Assembly (NCBI RefSeq): GCF_051020765.1
Contig: NW_027469557.1
Location: forward strand, 1-64,000
Reading direction: 5' to 3'
From: Lasioglossum baleicum
Lineage: Eukaryota; Arthropoda; Insecta; Hymenoptera; Halictidae
Length of the DNA: 64,000 nucleotides
Part shown: positions 37,569 through 49,100 of the stretch, one piece after another
Layout: every line of letters begins with the position of its first letter
How positions within the stretch are numbered: position 1 is the stretch's first letter
Translations under genes and position numbers: made by a program
Notes under the pieces: generated by a model
Seen by the model: the letters and a program-made list of their open reading frames with translations, nothing else
Told to the model about the DNA's origin: nothing
Database searches by the model: none

Positions 37569-40500
37569 CATGGCTAGTCGAGCAAAAACACGTGCGAGAG
37601 GATGCATCCCGCAGGCTAGTCGATCAAAAACACGTGCGAGAGGATGCATCCCGCAGGCTAGTCGAGTAAAAACACGTGCGAAAGGATGCATCCCGCAGGC
37701 TAGACGAGCACAAACACGTGCGAGGTTTTGTGGGATGCGCATGCGCAGGTTTTGTGGGATGCGCATGCGCAGATTTTTTGGGATGCGCATGCGCAGGTTT
37801 TTTGGGATGCGCATGGCTAGTCGAGCAAAAACACGTGCGAGAGGATGCATCCCGCAGGCTAGTCGAGTAAAAACACGTGCGAAAGGATGCATCCCGCAGT
37901 CTAGTCGAGCACAAACACGTGCGAGGATTTGTGGGATGCGCATGCGCAGGTTTTGTGGGATGCGCATGCGCAGATTTTTTGGGATGCGCATGCGCAGGTT
38001 TTTTTGGGATGCTCATGGCTAGTCGAGCAAAAACACGTGCGAGAGGATGCATCCCGCAGGCTAGTCGATCAAAAACACGTGCGAGAGGATGCATCCCGCA
38101 GGCTAGTCGAGTAAAAACACGTGCGAAAGGATGCATCCCGCAGGCTAGACGAGCACAAACACGTGCGAGGTTTTGTGGGATGCGCATGCGCAGGTTTTGT
38201 GGGATGCGCATGCGCAGATTTTTTGGGATGCGCATGCGCAGGTTTTTTGGGATGCGCATGGCTAGTCGAGCAAAAACACGTGCGAGAGGATGCATCCCGC
38301 AGGCTAGTCAAGTAAAAACACGTGCGAGACGATGCATCCCGCAGGCTAGTCGAGTAAAAGCACGTGCGAGAGGATGCATCCCGCAGGCTAGTCGAGTAAA
38401 AACACGTGCGAGAGGATGCATCCCGCAGGCTAGTCGAGTAAAAACACGTGCGAGGTTTTGTGGGATGCGCATGCGCAGGTTTTGTGGGATGCGCATGCGC
38501 AGGTTTTTTGGGATGCGCATGCGCAGGTTTTTTGGGATGCGCATGGCTAGTCGAGCAAAAACACGTGCGAGAGGATGCATCCCGCAGGCTAGTCGAGTAA
38601 AAACACGTGCGAGAGGATGCATCCCGCAGGCTAGTCGTGCAAAAACACGTGCGAGAGGATGCATCCCGCAGGCTAGTCGAGCACAAACACGTGCGAGGTT
38701 TTGTGGGATGCGCATGCGCAGGTTTTGTGGGATGCGCATGCGCAGATTTTTTGGGATGCGCATGCGCAGGTTTTTTGGGATGCGCATGGCTAGTCGAGCA
38801 AAAACACGTGCGAGAGGATGCATCCCGCAGGCTAGTCGAGTAAAAACACGTGCGAGACGATGCATCCCGCAGGCTAGTCGAGTAAAAACACGTGCGAGAG
38901 GATGCATCCCGCAGGCTAGTCGAGTAAAAACACGTGCGAGAGGATGCATCCCGCAGGCTAGTCGAGTAAAAACACGTGCGAGGTTTTGTGGGATGCGCAT
39001 GCACAGGTTTTTTGGGATGCGCATGGCTAGTCGAGCAAAAACACGTGCGAGAGGATGCATCCCGCAGGCTAGTCGAGTAAAAACGCGTGCGAGAGGATGC
39101 ATCCCGCAGGCTAGTCGAGTAAAAACACGTGCGAGAGGATGCATCCCGCAGGCTAGTCGAGTAAAAACACGTGCGAGGTTTTGTGGGATGCGCATGCGCA
39201 GGTTTTTTGGGATGCGCATGCGCAGGTTTTTTGGGATGCGCATGCGCAGGTTTTTTGGGATGCGCATGGCTAGTCGAGCAGAAACACGTGCGAGAGGATG
39301 CATCCATCAGGGTAGTCGAGTAAAAACACGTGCGAGAGGATGCATCCCGCAGGCTAGTCGAGTAAAAACACGTGCGAGAGGATGCATCCCGCAGGCTAGT
39401 CGAGTAAAAACACGTGCGAGGTTTTGTGGGATGCGCATGCGCAGGTTTTTTGGGATGCGCATGTGCAGGTTTTTTGGGATGCGCATGGCTAGTCGAGCAA
39501 AAACACGTGCGAGAGGATGCATCCCGCAGGCTAGTCGAGTAAAAACACGTGCGAGAGGATGCATCCCGCAGGCTAGTCGAGTAAAAACACGTGCGAGGTT
39601 TTGTGGGATGCGCATGCGCAGGTTTTGTGGGATGCGCATGCGCAGGTTTTTTGGGATGCGCATGCGCAGGTTTTTTGGGATGCGCATGGCTAGTCGAGCA
39701 AAAACACGTGCGAGAGGATGCATCCATCAGGGTAGTCGAGTAAAAACACGTGCGAGAGGATGCATCCCGCAGGCTAGTCGAGCAAAAACACGTGCGAGAG
39801 GATGCATCCCGCAGGCTAGTCGAGTAAAAACACGTGCGAAAGGATGCATCCCGCAGTCTAGTCGAGCACAAACACGTGCGAGGTTTTGTGGGATGCGCAT
39901 GCGCAGGTTTTGTGGGATGCGCATGCGCAGATTTTTTGGGATGCGCATGCGCAGGTTTTTTGGGGTGCGCATGGCTAGTCGAGCAAAAACACGTGCGAGA
40001 GGATGCATCCCGCAGGCTAGTCGATCAAAAACACGTGCGAGAGGATGCATCCCGCAGGCTAGTCGAGTAAAAACACGTGCGAAAGGATGCATCCCGCAGG
40101 CTAGACGAGCACAAACACGTGCGAGGTTTTGTGGGATGCGCATGCGCAGGTTTTGTGGGATGCGCATGCGCAGATTTTTTGGGATGCGCATGCGCAGGTT
40201 TTTTGGGATGCGCATGGCTAGTCGAGCAAAAACACGTGCGAGAGGATGCATCCCGCAGGCTAGTCGAGTAAAAACACGTGCGAAAGGATGCATCCCGCAG
40301 TCTAGTCGAGCACAAACACGTGCGAGGATTTGTGGGATGCGCATGCGCAGGTTTTGTGGGATGCGCATGCGCAGATTTTTTGGGATGCGCATGCGCAGGT
40401 TTTTTTGGGATGCTCATGGCTAGTCGAGCAAAAACACGTGCGAGAGGATGCATCCCGCAGGCTAGTCGATCAAAAACACGTGCGAGAGGATGCATCCCGC

Positions 40501-42423
40501 AGGCTAGTCGAGTAAAAACACGTGCGAAAGGATGCATCCCGCAGGCTAGACGAGCACAAACACGTGCGAGGTTTTGTGGGATGCGCATGCGCAGGTTTTG
40601 TGGGATGCGCATGCGCAGATTTTTTGGGATGCGCATGCGCAGGTTTTTTGGGATGCGCATGGCTAGTCGAGCAAAAACACGTGCGAGAGGATGCATCCCG
40701 CAGGCTAGTCAAGTAAAAACACGTGCGAGACGATGCATCCCGCAGGCTAGTCGAGTAAAAGCACGTGCGAGAGGATGCATCCCGCAGGCTAGTCGAGTAA
40801 AAACACGTGCGAGAGGATGCATCCCGCAGGCTAGTCGAGTAAAAACACGTGCGAGGTTTTGTGGGATGCGCATGCGCAGGTTTTGTGGGATGCGCATGCG
40901 CAGGTTTTTTGGGATGCGCATGCGCAGGTTTTTTGGGATGCGCATGGCTAGTCGAGCAAAAACACGTGCGAGAGGATGCATCCCGCAGGCTAGTCGAGTA
41001 AAAACACGTGCGAGAGGATGCATCCCGCAGGCTAGTCGTGCAAAAACACGTGCGAGAGGATGCATCCCGCAGGCTAGTCGAGCACAAACACGTGCGAGGT
41101 TTTGTGGGATGCGCATGCGCAGGTTTTGTGGGATGCGCATGCGCAGATTTTTTGGGATGCGCATGCGCAGGTTTTTTGGGATGCGCATGGCTAGTCGAGC
41201 AAAAACACGTGCGAGAGGATGCATCCCGCAGGCTAGTCGAGTAAAAACACGTGCGAGACGATGCATCCCGCAGGCTAGTCGAGTAAAAACACGTGCGAGA
41301 GGATGCATCCCGCAGGCTAGTCGAGTAAAAACACGTGCGAGAGGATGCATCCCGCAGGCTAGTCGAGTAAAAACACGTGCGAGGTTTTGTGGGATGCGCA
41401 TGCACAGGTTTTTTGGGATGCGCATGGCTAGTCGAGCAAAAACACGTGCGAGAGGATGCATCCCGCAGGCTAGTCGAGTAAAAACGCGTGCGAGAGGATG
41501 CATCCCGCAGGCTAGTCGAGTAAAAACACGTGCGAGAGGATGCATCCCGCAGGCTAGTCGAGTAAAAACACGTGCGAGGTTTTGTGGGATGCGCATGCGC
41601 AGGTTTTTTGGGATGCGCATGCGCAGGTTTTTTGGGATGCGCATGCGCAGGTTTTTTGGGATGCGCATGGCTAGTCGAGCAGAAACACGTGCGAGAGGAT
41701 GCATCCATCAGGGTAGTCGAGTAAAAACACGTGCGAGAGGATGCATCCCGCAGGCTAGTCGAGTAAAAACACGTGCGAGAGGATGCATCCCGCAGGCTAG
41801 TCGAGTAAAAACACGTGCGAGGTTTTGTGGGATGCGCATGCGCAGGTTTTTTGGGATGCGCATGTGCAGGTTTTTTGGGATGCGCATGGCTAGTCGAGCA
41901 AAAACACGTGCGAGAGGATGCATCCCGCAGGCTAGTCGAGTAAAAACACGTGCGAGAGGATGCATCCCGCAGGCTAGTCGAGTAAAAACACGTGCGAGGT
42001 TTTGTGGGATGCGCATGCGCAGGTTTTGTGGGATGCGCATGCGCAGGTTTTTTGGGATGCGCATGCGCAGGTTTTTTGGGATGCGCATGGCTAGTCGAGC
42101 AAAAACACGTGCGAGAGGATGCATCCATCAGGGTAGTCGAGTAAAAACACGTGCGAGAGGATGCATCCCGCAGGCTAGTCGAGCAAAAACACGTGCGAGA
42201 GGATGCATCCCGCAGGCTAGTCGAGTAAAAACACGTGCGAAAGGATGCATCCCGCAGTCTAGTCGAGCACAAACACGTGCGAGGTTTTGTGGGATGCGCA
42301 TGCGCAGGTTTTGTGGGATGCGCATGCGCAGATTTTTTGGGATGCGCATGCGCAGGTTTTTTGGGGTGCGCATGGCTAGTCGAGCAAAAACACGTGCGAG
42401 AGGATGCATCCCGCAGGCTAGTC
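37569..42423 (+). repeat. Tandem duplication, period 2401 bp
   Basis: 37569-40022 matches 39970-42423 at a constant offset of 2401 bp, with no difference noticed. Each copy carries a T7 landmark (37998 and 40399, the last in the window), a GTCAAGTAAAA unit, a GTCGTGCAAAAAC unit, two CATCCATCAGGG units and a CGAGCAGAAACACG unit. It sits at the change from landmark-bearing to landmark-free array. Confidence 0.9.
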
Positions 42424-45400
42424 GAGTAAAAACACGTGCGAGAGGATGCATCCCGCAGGCTAGTCGAGTAAAAACACGTGCGAGAGGATGCATCCCGCAG
42501 GCTAGTCGAGTAAAAACACGTGCGAGAGGATGCATCCCGCAGGCTAGTCGAGTAAAAACACGTGCGAGGTTTTGTGGGATGCGCATGCGCAGGTTTTGTG
42601 GGATGGGCATGCGCAGGTTTTTTGGGATGCGCATGGCTAGTCGAGCAAAAACACGTGCGAGAGGATGCATCCCGCAGGCTAGTCGAGCAAAAACACGTGC
42701 GAGAGGATGCATCCCGCAGGCTAGTCGAGTAAAAACACGTGCGAAAGGATGCATTCCGCAGGCTAGTCGAGCACAAACACGTGCGAGGTTTTGTGGGATG
42801 CGCATGCGCAGGTTTTGTGGGATGCGCATGCGCAGATTTTTTGGGATGCGCATGCGCAGGTTTTTTGGGATGCGCATGGCTAGTCGAGCAAAAACACGTG
42901 CGAGAGGATGCATCCCGCAGGCTAGTCGAGCAAAAACACGTGCGAGAGGATGCATCCCGCAGGCTAGTCGAGTAAAAACACGTGCGAAAGGATGCATCCC
43001 GCAGGCTGTCGAGCACAAACACGTGCGAGGTTTTGTGGGATGCGCATGCGCAGATTTTTTGGGATGCGCATGCGCAGGTTTTTTGGGATGCGCATGGCTA
43101 GTCGAGCAAAAACACGTGCGAGAGGATGCATCCCGCAGGCTAGTCGAGTAAAAACACGTGCGAGACGATGCATCCCGCAGGCTAGTCGAGTAAAAACACG
43201 TGCGAGTGGATGCATCCCGCAGGCTAGTCGAGTAAAAACACGTGCGAGAGGATGCATCCTGCAGGCTAGTCGAGTAAAAACACGTGCGAGGTTTTGTGGG
43301 ATGCGCATGCGCAGGTTTTTTGGGATGCGCATGGCTAGTCGAGCAAAAACACGTGCGAGAGGATGCATCCCGCAGGCTAGCCGAGCAAAAACACGTGCGA
43401 GAGGATGCATCCCGCAGGCTAGTCGAGTAAAAACACGTGCGAGGTTTTGTGGGATGCGCATGCGCAGGTTTTGTGGGATGCGCATGCGCAGGTTTTTTGG
43501 GATGCGCATGTGCAGGTTTTTTGGGATGCGCATGGCTAGTCGAGCAAAAACACGTGCGAGAGGATGCATCCCGCAGGCTAGTCGAGTAAAAACACGTGCG
43601 AGAGGATGCATCCCGCAGGCTAGTCGAGTAAAAACACGTGCGAGAGGATGCATCCCGCAGGCTAGTCGAGTAAAAACACGTGCGAGGTTTTGTGGGATGC
43701 GCATGCGCAGGTTTTGTGGGATGCGCATTCGCAGGTTTTTTGGGATGCGCATGTGCAGGTTTTTTGGGATGCGCATGGCTAGTCGAGCAAAAACACGTGC
43801 GAGAGGATGCATCCCGCAGGCTAGTCGAGTAAAAACACGTGCGAGGTTTTGTGGGATGCGCATGCGCAGGTTTTTTGGGATGCGCATGCGCAGGTTTTTT
43901 GGGATGCGCATGCGCAGGTTTTTTGGGATGCGCATGGCTAGTCGAGCAGAAACACGTGCGAGAGGATGCATCCATCAGGGTAGTCGAGTAAAAACACGTG
44001 CGAGAGGATGCATCCCGCAGGCTAGTCGAGTAAAAACACGTGCGAGAGGATGCATCCCGCAGGCTAGTCGAGTAAAAACACGTGCGAGGTTTTGTGGGAT
44101 GCGCATGCGCAGGTTTTTTGGGATGCGCATGTGCAGGTTTTTTGGGATGCGCATGGCTAGTCGAGCAAAAACACGTGCGAGAGGATGCATCCCGCAGGCT
44201 AGTCGAGTAAAAACACGTGCGAGAGGATGCATCCCGCAGGCTAGTCGAGTAAAAACACGTGCGAGGTTTTGTGGGATGCGCATGCGCAGGTTTTGTGGGA
44301 TGCGCATGCGCAGGTTTTTTGGGATGCGCATGCGCAGGTTTTTTGGGATGCGCATGGCTAGTCGAGCAAAAACACGTGCGAGAGGATGCATCCATCAGGG
44401 TAGTCGAGTAAAAACACGTGCGAGAGGATGCATCCCGCAGGCTAGTCGAGCAAAAACACGTGCGAGAGGATGCATCCCGCAGGCTAGTCGAGTAAAAACA
44501 CGTGCGAAAGGATGCATCCCGCAGTCTAGTCGAGCACAAACACGTGCGAGGTTTTGTGGGATGCGCATGCGCAGGTTTTGTGGGATGCGCATGCGCAGAT
44601 TTTTTGGGATGCGCATGCGCAGGTTTTTTGGGGTGCGCATGGCTAGTCGAGCAAAAACACGTGCGAGAGGATGCATCCCGCAGGCTAGTCGAGTAAAAAC
44701 ACGTGCGAGAGGATGCATCCCGCAGGCTAGTCGAGTAAAAACACGTGCGAGAGGATGCATCCCGCAGGCTAGTCGAGTAAAAACACGTGCGAGAGGATGC
44801 ATCCCGCAGGCTAGTCGAGTAAAAACACGTGCGAGGTTTTGTGGGATGCGCATGCGCAGGTTTTGTGGGATGGGCATGCGCAGGTTTTTTGGGATGCGCA
44901 TGGCTAGTCGAGCAAAAACACGTGCGAGAGGATGCATCCCGCAGGCTAGTCGAGCAAAAACACGTGCGAGAGGATGCATCCCGCAGGCTAGTCGAGTAAA
45001 AACACGTGCGAAAGGATGCATTCCGCAGGCTAGTCGAGCACAAACACGTGCGAGGTTTTGTGGGATGCGCATGCGCAGGTTTTGTGGGATGCGCATGCGC
45101 AGATTTTTTGGGATGCGCATGCGCAGGTTTTTTGGGATGCGCATGGCTAGTCGAGCAAAAACACGTGCGAGAGGATGCATCCCGCAGGCTAGTCGAGCAA
45201 AAACACGTGCGAGAGGATGCATCCCGCAGGCTAGTCGAGTAAAAACACGTGCGAAAGGATGCATCCCGCAGGCTTGTCGAGCACAAACACGTGCGAGGTT
45301 TTGTGGGATGCGCATGCGCAGATTTTTTGGGATGCGCATGCGCAGGTTTTTTGGGATGCGCATGGCTAGTCGAGCAAAAACACGTGCGAGAGGATGCATC

Positions 45401-46131
45401 CCGCAGGCTAGTCGAGTAAAAACACGTGCGAGACGATGCATCCCGCAGGCTAGTCGAGTAAAAACACGTGCGAGTGGATGCATCCCGCAGGCTAGTCGAG
45501 TAAAAACACGTGCGAGAGGATGCATCCTGCAGGCTAGTCGAGTAAAAACACGTGCGAGGTTTTGTGGGATGCGCATGCGCAGGTTTTTTGGGATGCGCAT
45601 GGCTAGTCGAGCAAAAACACGTGCGAGAGGATGCATCCCGCAGGCTAGCCGAGCAAAAACACGTGCGAGAGGATGCATCCCGCAGGCTAGTCGAGTAAAA
45701 ACACGTGCGAGGTTTTGTGGGATGCGCATGCGCAGGTTTTGTGGGATGCGCATGCGCAGGTTTTTTGGGATGCGCATGTGCAGGTTTTTTGGGATGCGCA
45801 TGGCTAGTCGAGCAAAAACACGTGCGAGAGGATGCATCCCGCAGGCTAGTCGAGTAAAAACACGTGCGAGAGGATGCATCCCGCAGGCTAGTCGAGTAAA
45901 AACACGTGCGAGAGGATGCATCCCGCAGGCTAGTCGAGTAAAAACACGTGCGAGGTTTTGTGGGATGCGCATGCGCAGGTTTTGTGGGATGCGCATTCGC
46001 AGGTTTTTTGGGATGCGCATGTGCAGGTTTTTTGGGATGCGCATGGCTAGTCGAGCAAAAACACGTGCGAGAGGATGCATCCCGCAGGCTAGTCGAGTAA
46101 AAACACGTGCGAGGTTTTGTGGGATGCGCAT
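41525..46131 (+). repeat. Tandem duplication, period 2267-2268 bp
   Basis: 41525-43863 aligns to 43792-46131. The offset is 2267 bp up to about 43007 and 2268 bp after it, because one copy has lost one base (GGCTGTCGAG at 43004-43013 against GGCTTGTCGAG near 45272). Two 504-bp units (42235/42739 and 44502/45006) lie inside each copy, so it is a higher-order repeat of higher-order repeats. The right end is where 46132 begins to differ (GCATACACAG). Confidence 0.88.
43004..43011 (+). other. One-base deletion in an A unit (GGCTGTCG)
   Basis: Sister copies read GGCTTGTCG here (for example near 33843 and 45272), while this A unit has GGCTGTCG. It is one of few length changes in the window that is not a whole module and is private to this copy, so it post-dates the 2267-bp duplication or is a sequencing error in a low-complexity array. 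Confidence 0.8.
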
Positions 46132-46179
46132 ACACAGGTTTTGTGGGATGCGCATGCGCAGGTTTTTTGGGATGCGCAT

Positions 46180-49100
46180 GCGCAGGTTTTTTGGGATGCG
46201 CATGGCTAGTCGAGCAAAAACACGTGCGAGAGGATGCATCCCGCAGGGTAGTCGAGTAAAAACACGTGCGAGAGGATGCATCCCGCAGGCTAGTCGAGTA
46301 AAAACACGTGCGAGAGGATGCATCCCGCAGGCTAGTCGAGCAAAAACACGTGCGAGAGGATGCATCCCGCAGGCTAGTCGAGTAAAAACACGTGCGAGGT
46401 TTTGTGGGACGCGCATGCGCAGGTTTTGTGGGATGCGCATGCGCAGGTTTTTTGGGATGCGCATGTGCAGGTTTTTTGGGATGCGCATGGCTAGTCGAGC
46501 AAAAACACGTGCGAGAGGATCCATCCCGCAGGCTAGTCGAGCAAAAACGCGTGCGAGAGGATGCATCCCGCAGGCTAGTCGAGTAAAAACACGTGCGAGA
46601 GGATGCATCCCGCAGGCTAGTCGAGCACAAACACGTGCGAGAGGATGCATCCCGCAGGCTAGTCGAGCAAAAACACGTGCGAGAGGATGCATCCCGCAGG
46701 CTAGTCGAGTAAAAACACGTGCGAAAGGATGCATCCCGCAGGCTAGACGAGCACAAACACGTGCGAGGTTTTGTGGGATGCGCATGCGCAGGTTTTGTGG
46801 GATGCGCATGCGCAGATTTTTTGGGATGCGCATGCGCAGGTTTTTTGGGATGCGCATGGCTAGTCGAGCAAAAACACGTGCGAGAGGATGCATCCCGCAG
46901 GCTAGTCGAGTAAAAACACGTGCGAGACGATGCATCCCGCAGGCTAGTCGAGTAAAAGCACGTGCGAGAGGATGCATCCCGCAGGCTAGTCGAGTAAAAA
47001 CACGTGCGAGAGGATGCATCCCGCAGGCTAGTCGAGTAAAAACACGTGCGAGGTTTTGTGGGATGCGCATGCGCAGGTTTTGTGGGATGCACATGCGCAG
47101 GTTTTTTGGGATGCGCATGGCTAGTCGAGCAAAAACACGTGCGAGAGGATGCATCCCGCAGGCTAGTCGAGTAAAAACACGTGCGAGAGGATGCATCCCG
47201 CAGGCTAGTCGTGCAAAAACACGTGCGAGAGGATGCATCCCGGAGGCTAGTCGAGCACAAACACGTGCGAGGTTTTGTGGGATGCGCATGCGCAGGTTTT
47301 GTGGGATGCGCATGCGCAGATTTTTTGGGATGCGCATGCGCAGGTTTTTTGGGATGCGCATGGCTAGTCGAGCAAAAACACGTGCGAGAGGATGCATCCC
47401 GCAGGCTAGTCGAGTAAAAACACGTGCGAGACGATGCATCCCGCAGGCTAGTCGAGTAAAAACACGTGCGAGAGGATGCATCCCGCAGGCTAGTCGAGTA
47501 AAAACACGTGCGAGAGGATGCATCCCGCAGGCTAGTCGAGTAAAAACAAGTGCGAGGTTTTGTGGGATGCGCATGCGCAGGTTTTTTGGGATGCGCATGG
47601 CTAGTCGAGCAAAAACACGTGCGAGAGGATGCATCCCGCAGGCTAGTCGAGTAAAAACGCGTGCGAGAGGATGCATCCCGCAGGCTAGTCGAGTAAAAAC
47701 ACGTGCGAGGTTTTGTGGGATGCGCATGCGCAGGTTTTTTGGGATGCGCATGGCTAGTCGAGCAAAAACACGTGCGAGAGAATGCATCCCGCAGGCTAGT
47801 CGAGTAAAAACACGTGCGAGAGGATGCATCCCGCAGGCTAGTCGAGTAAAAACACGTGCGAGGTTTTGTGGGATGCGCATGCGCAGGTTTTTTGGGATGC
47901 GCATGGCTAGTCGAGCAAAAACACGTGCGAGAGGATGCATCCCGCAGGCTAGCCGAGCAAAAACACGTGCGAGAGGATGCATCCCGCAGGCTAGTCGAGT
48001 AAAAACACGTGCGAGGTTTTGTGGGATGCGCATGCGCAGGTTTTGTGGGATGCGCATGCGCAGGTTTTTTGGGATGCGCATGTGCAGGTTTTTTGGGATG
48101 CGCATGGCTAGTCGAGCAAAAACACGTGCGAGAGGATGCATCCCGCAGGCTAGTCGAGTAAAAACACGTGCGAGAGGATGCATCCCGCAGGCTAGTCGAG
48201 TAAAAACACGTGCGAGGTTTTGTGGGATGCGCATGCGCAGGTTTTGTGGGATGCGCATGCGCAGGTTTTTTGGGATGCGCATGTGCAGGTTTTTTGGGAT
48301 GCGCATGGCTAGTCGAGCAAAAACACGTGCGAGAGGATGCATCCCGCAGGCTAGTCGAGTAAAAACACGTGCGAGGTTTTGTGGGATGCGCATACGCAGG
48401 TTTTGTGGGATGCGCATGCGCAGGTTTTTTGGGATGCGCATGCGCAGGTTTTTTGGGATGCGCATGGCTAGTCGAGCAAAAACACGTGCGAGAGGATGCA
48501 TCCCGCAGGGTAGTCGAGTAAAAACACGTGCGAGAGGATGCATCCCGCAGGCTAGTCGAGTAAAAACACGTGCGAGAGGATGCATCCCGCAGGCTAGTCG
48601 AGCAAAAACACGTGCGAGAGGATGCATCCCGCAGGCTGGTCGAGTAAAAACACGTGCGAGAGGATGCATCCCGCAGGCTAGTCGAGCACAAACACGTGCG
48701 AGAGGATGCATCCCGCAGGCTAGTCGAGCAAAAACACGTGCGAGAGGATGCATCCCGCAGGCTAGTCGAGTAAAAACACGTGCGAAAGGATGCATCCTGC
48801 AGTCTAGTCGAGTACAAACACGTGCGAGGTTTTGTGGGATGCGCATGCGCAGGTTTTGTGGGATGCGCATGCGCAGATTTTATGGGATGCGCATGCGCAG
48901 GTTTTTTGGGATGCGCATGGCTAGTCGAGCAAAAACACGTGCGAGAGGATGCATCCCGCAGGCTAGTCGAGTAAAAACACGTGCGAGGTTTTGTGGGATG
49001 CGCATGCGCAGGTTTTTTGGGATGCGCATGCGCAGGTTTTTTGGGATGCGCATGGCTAGTCGAGCAAAAACACGTGCGAGAGGATGCATCCCGCAGGCTA

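Larger units (their letters stand above)
736..40418 (+). repeat. Dispersed landmark: 20-bp terminal B with T7 and GCTCATG (16 copies)
   Basis: This terminal B has seven T instead of six, plus GATGCTCATG, so it is one base longer than the normal 19-bp terminal B. Copies start at 736, 9334, 11939, 15617, 19406, 21615, 23254, 26465, 28398, 30622, 31109, 35085, 35857, 37553, 37998 and 40399. None is seen after 40.4 kb. Fifteen of the 16 are followed by the same series: an A, an A with GTCGATCA, an A with GCGAAAGG, then an A with CTAGACGAGCAC leading into a B-block. The copy at 736 lacks that series. Each copy shifts the forward open frame by +1, so distances between copies are 1 modulo 3 unless a compensating -1 unit lies between them. 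Confidence 0.9.
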
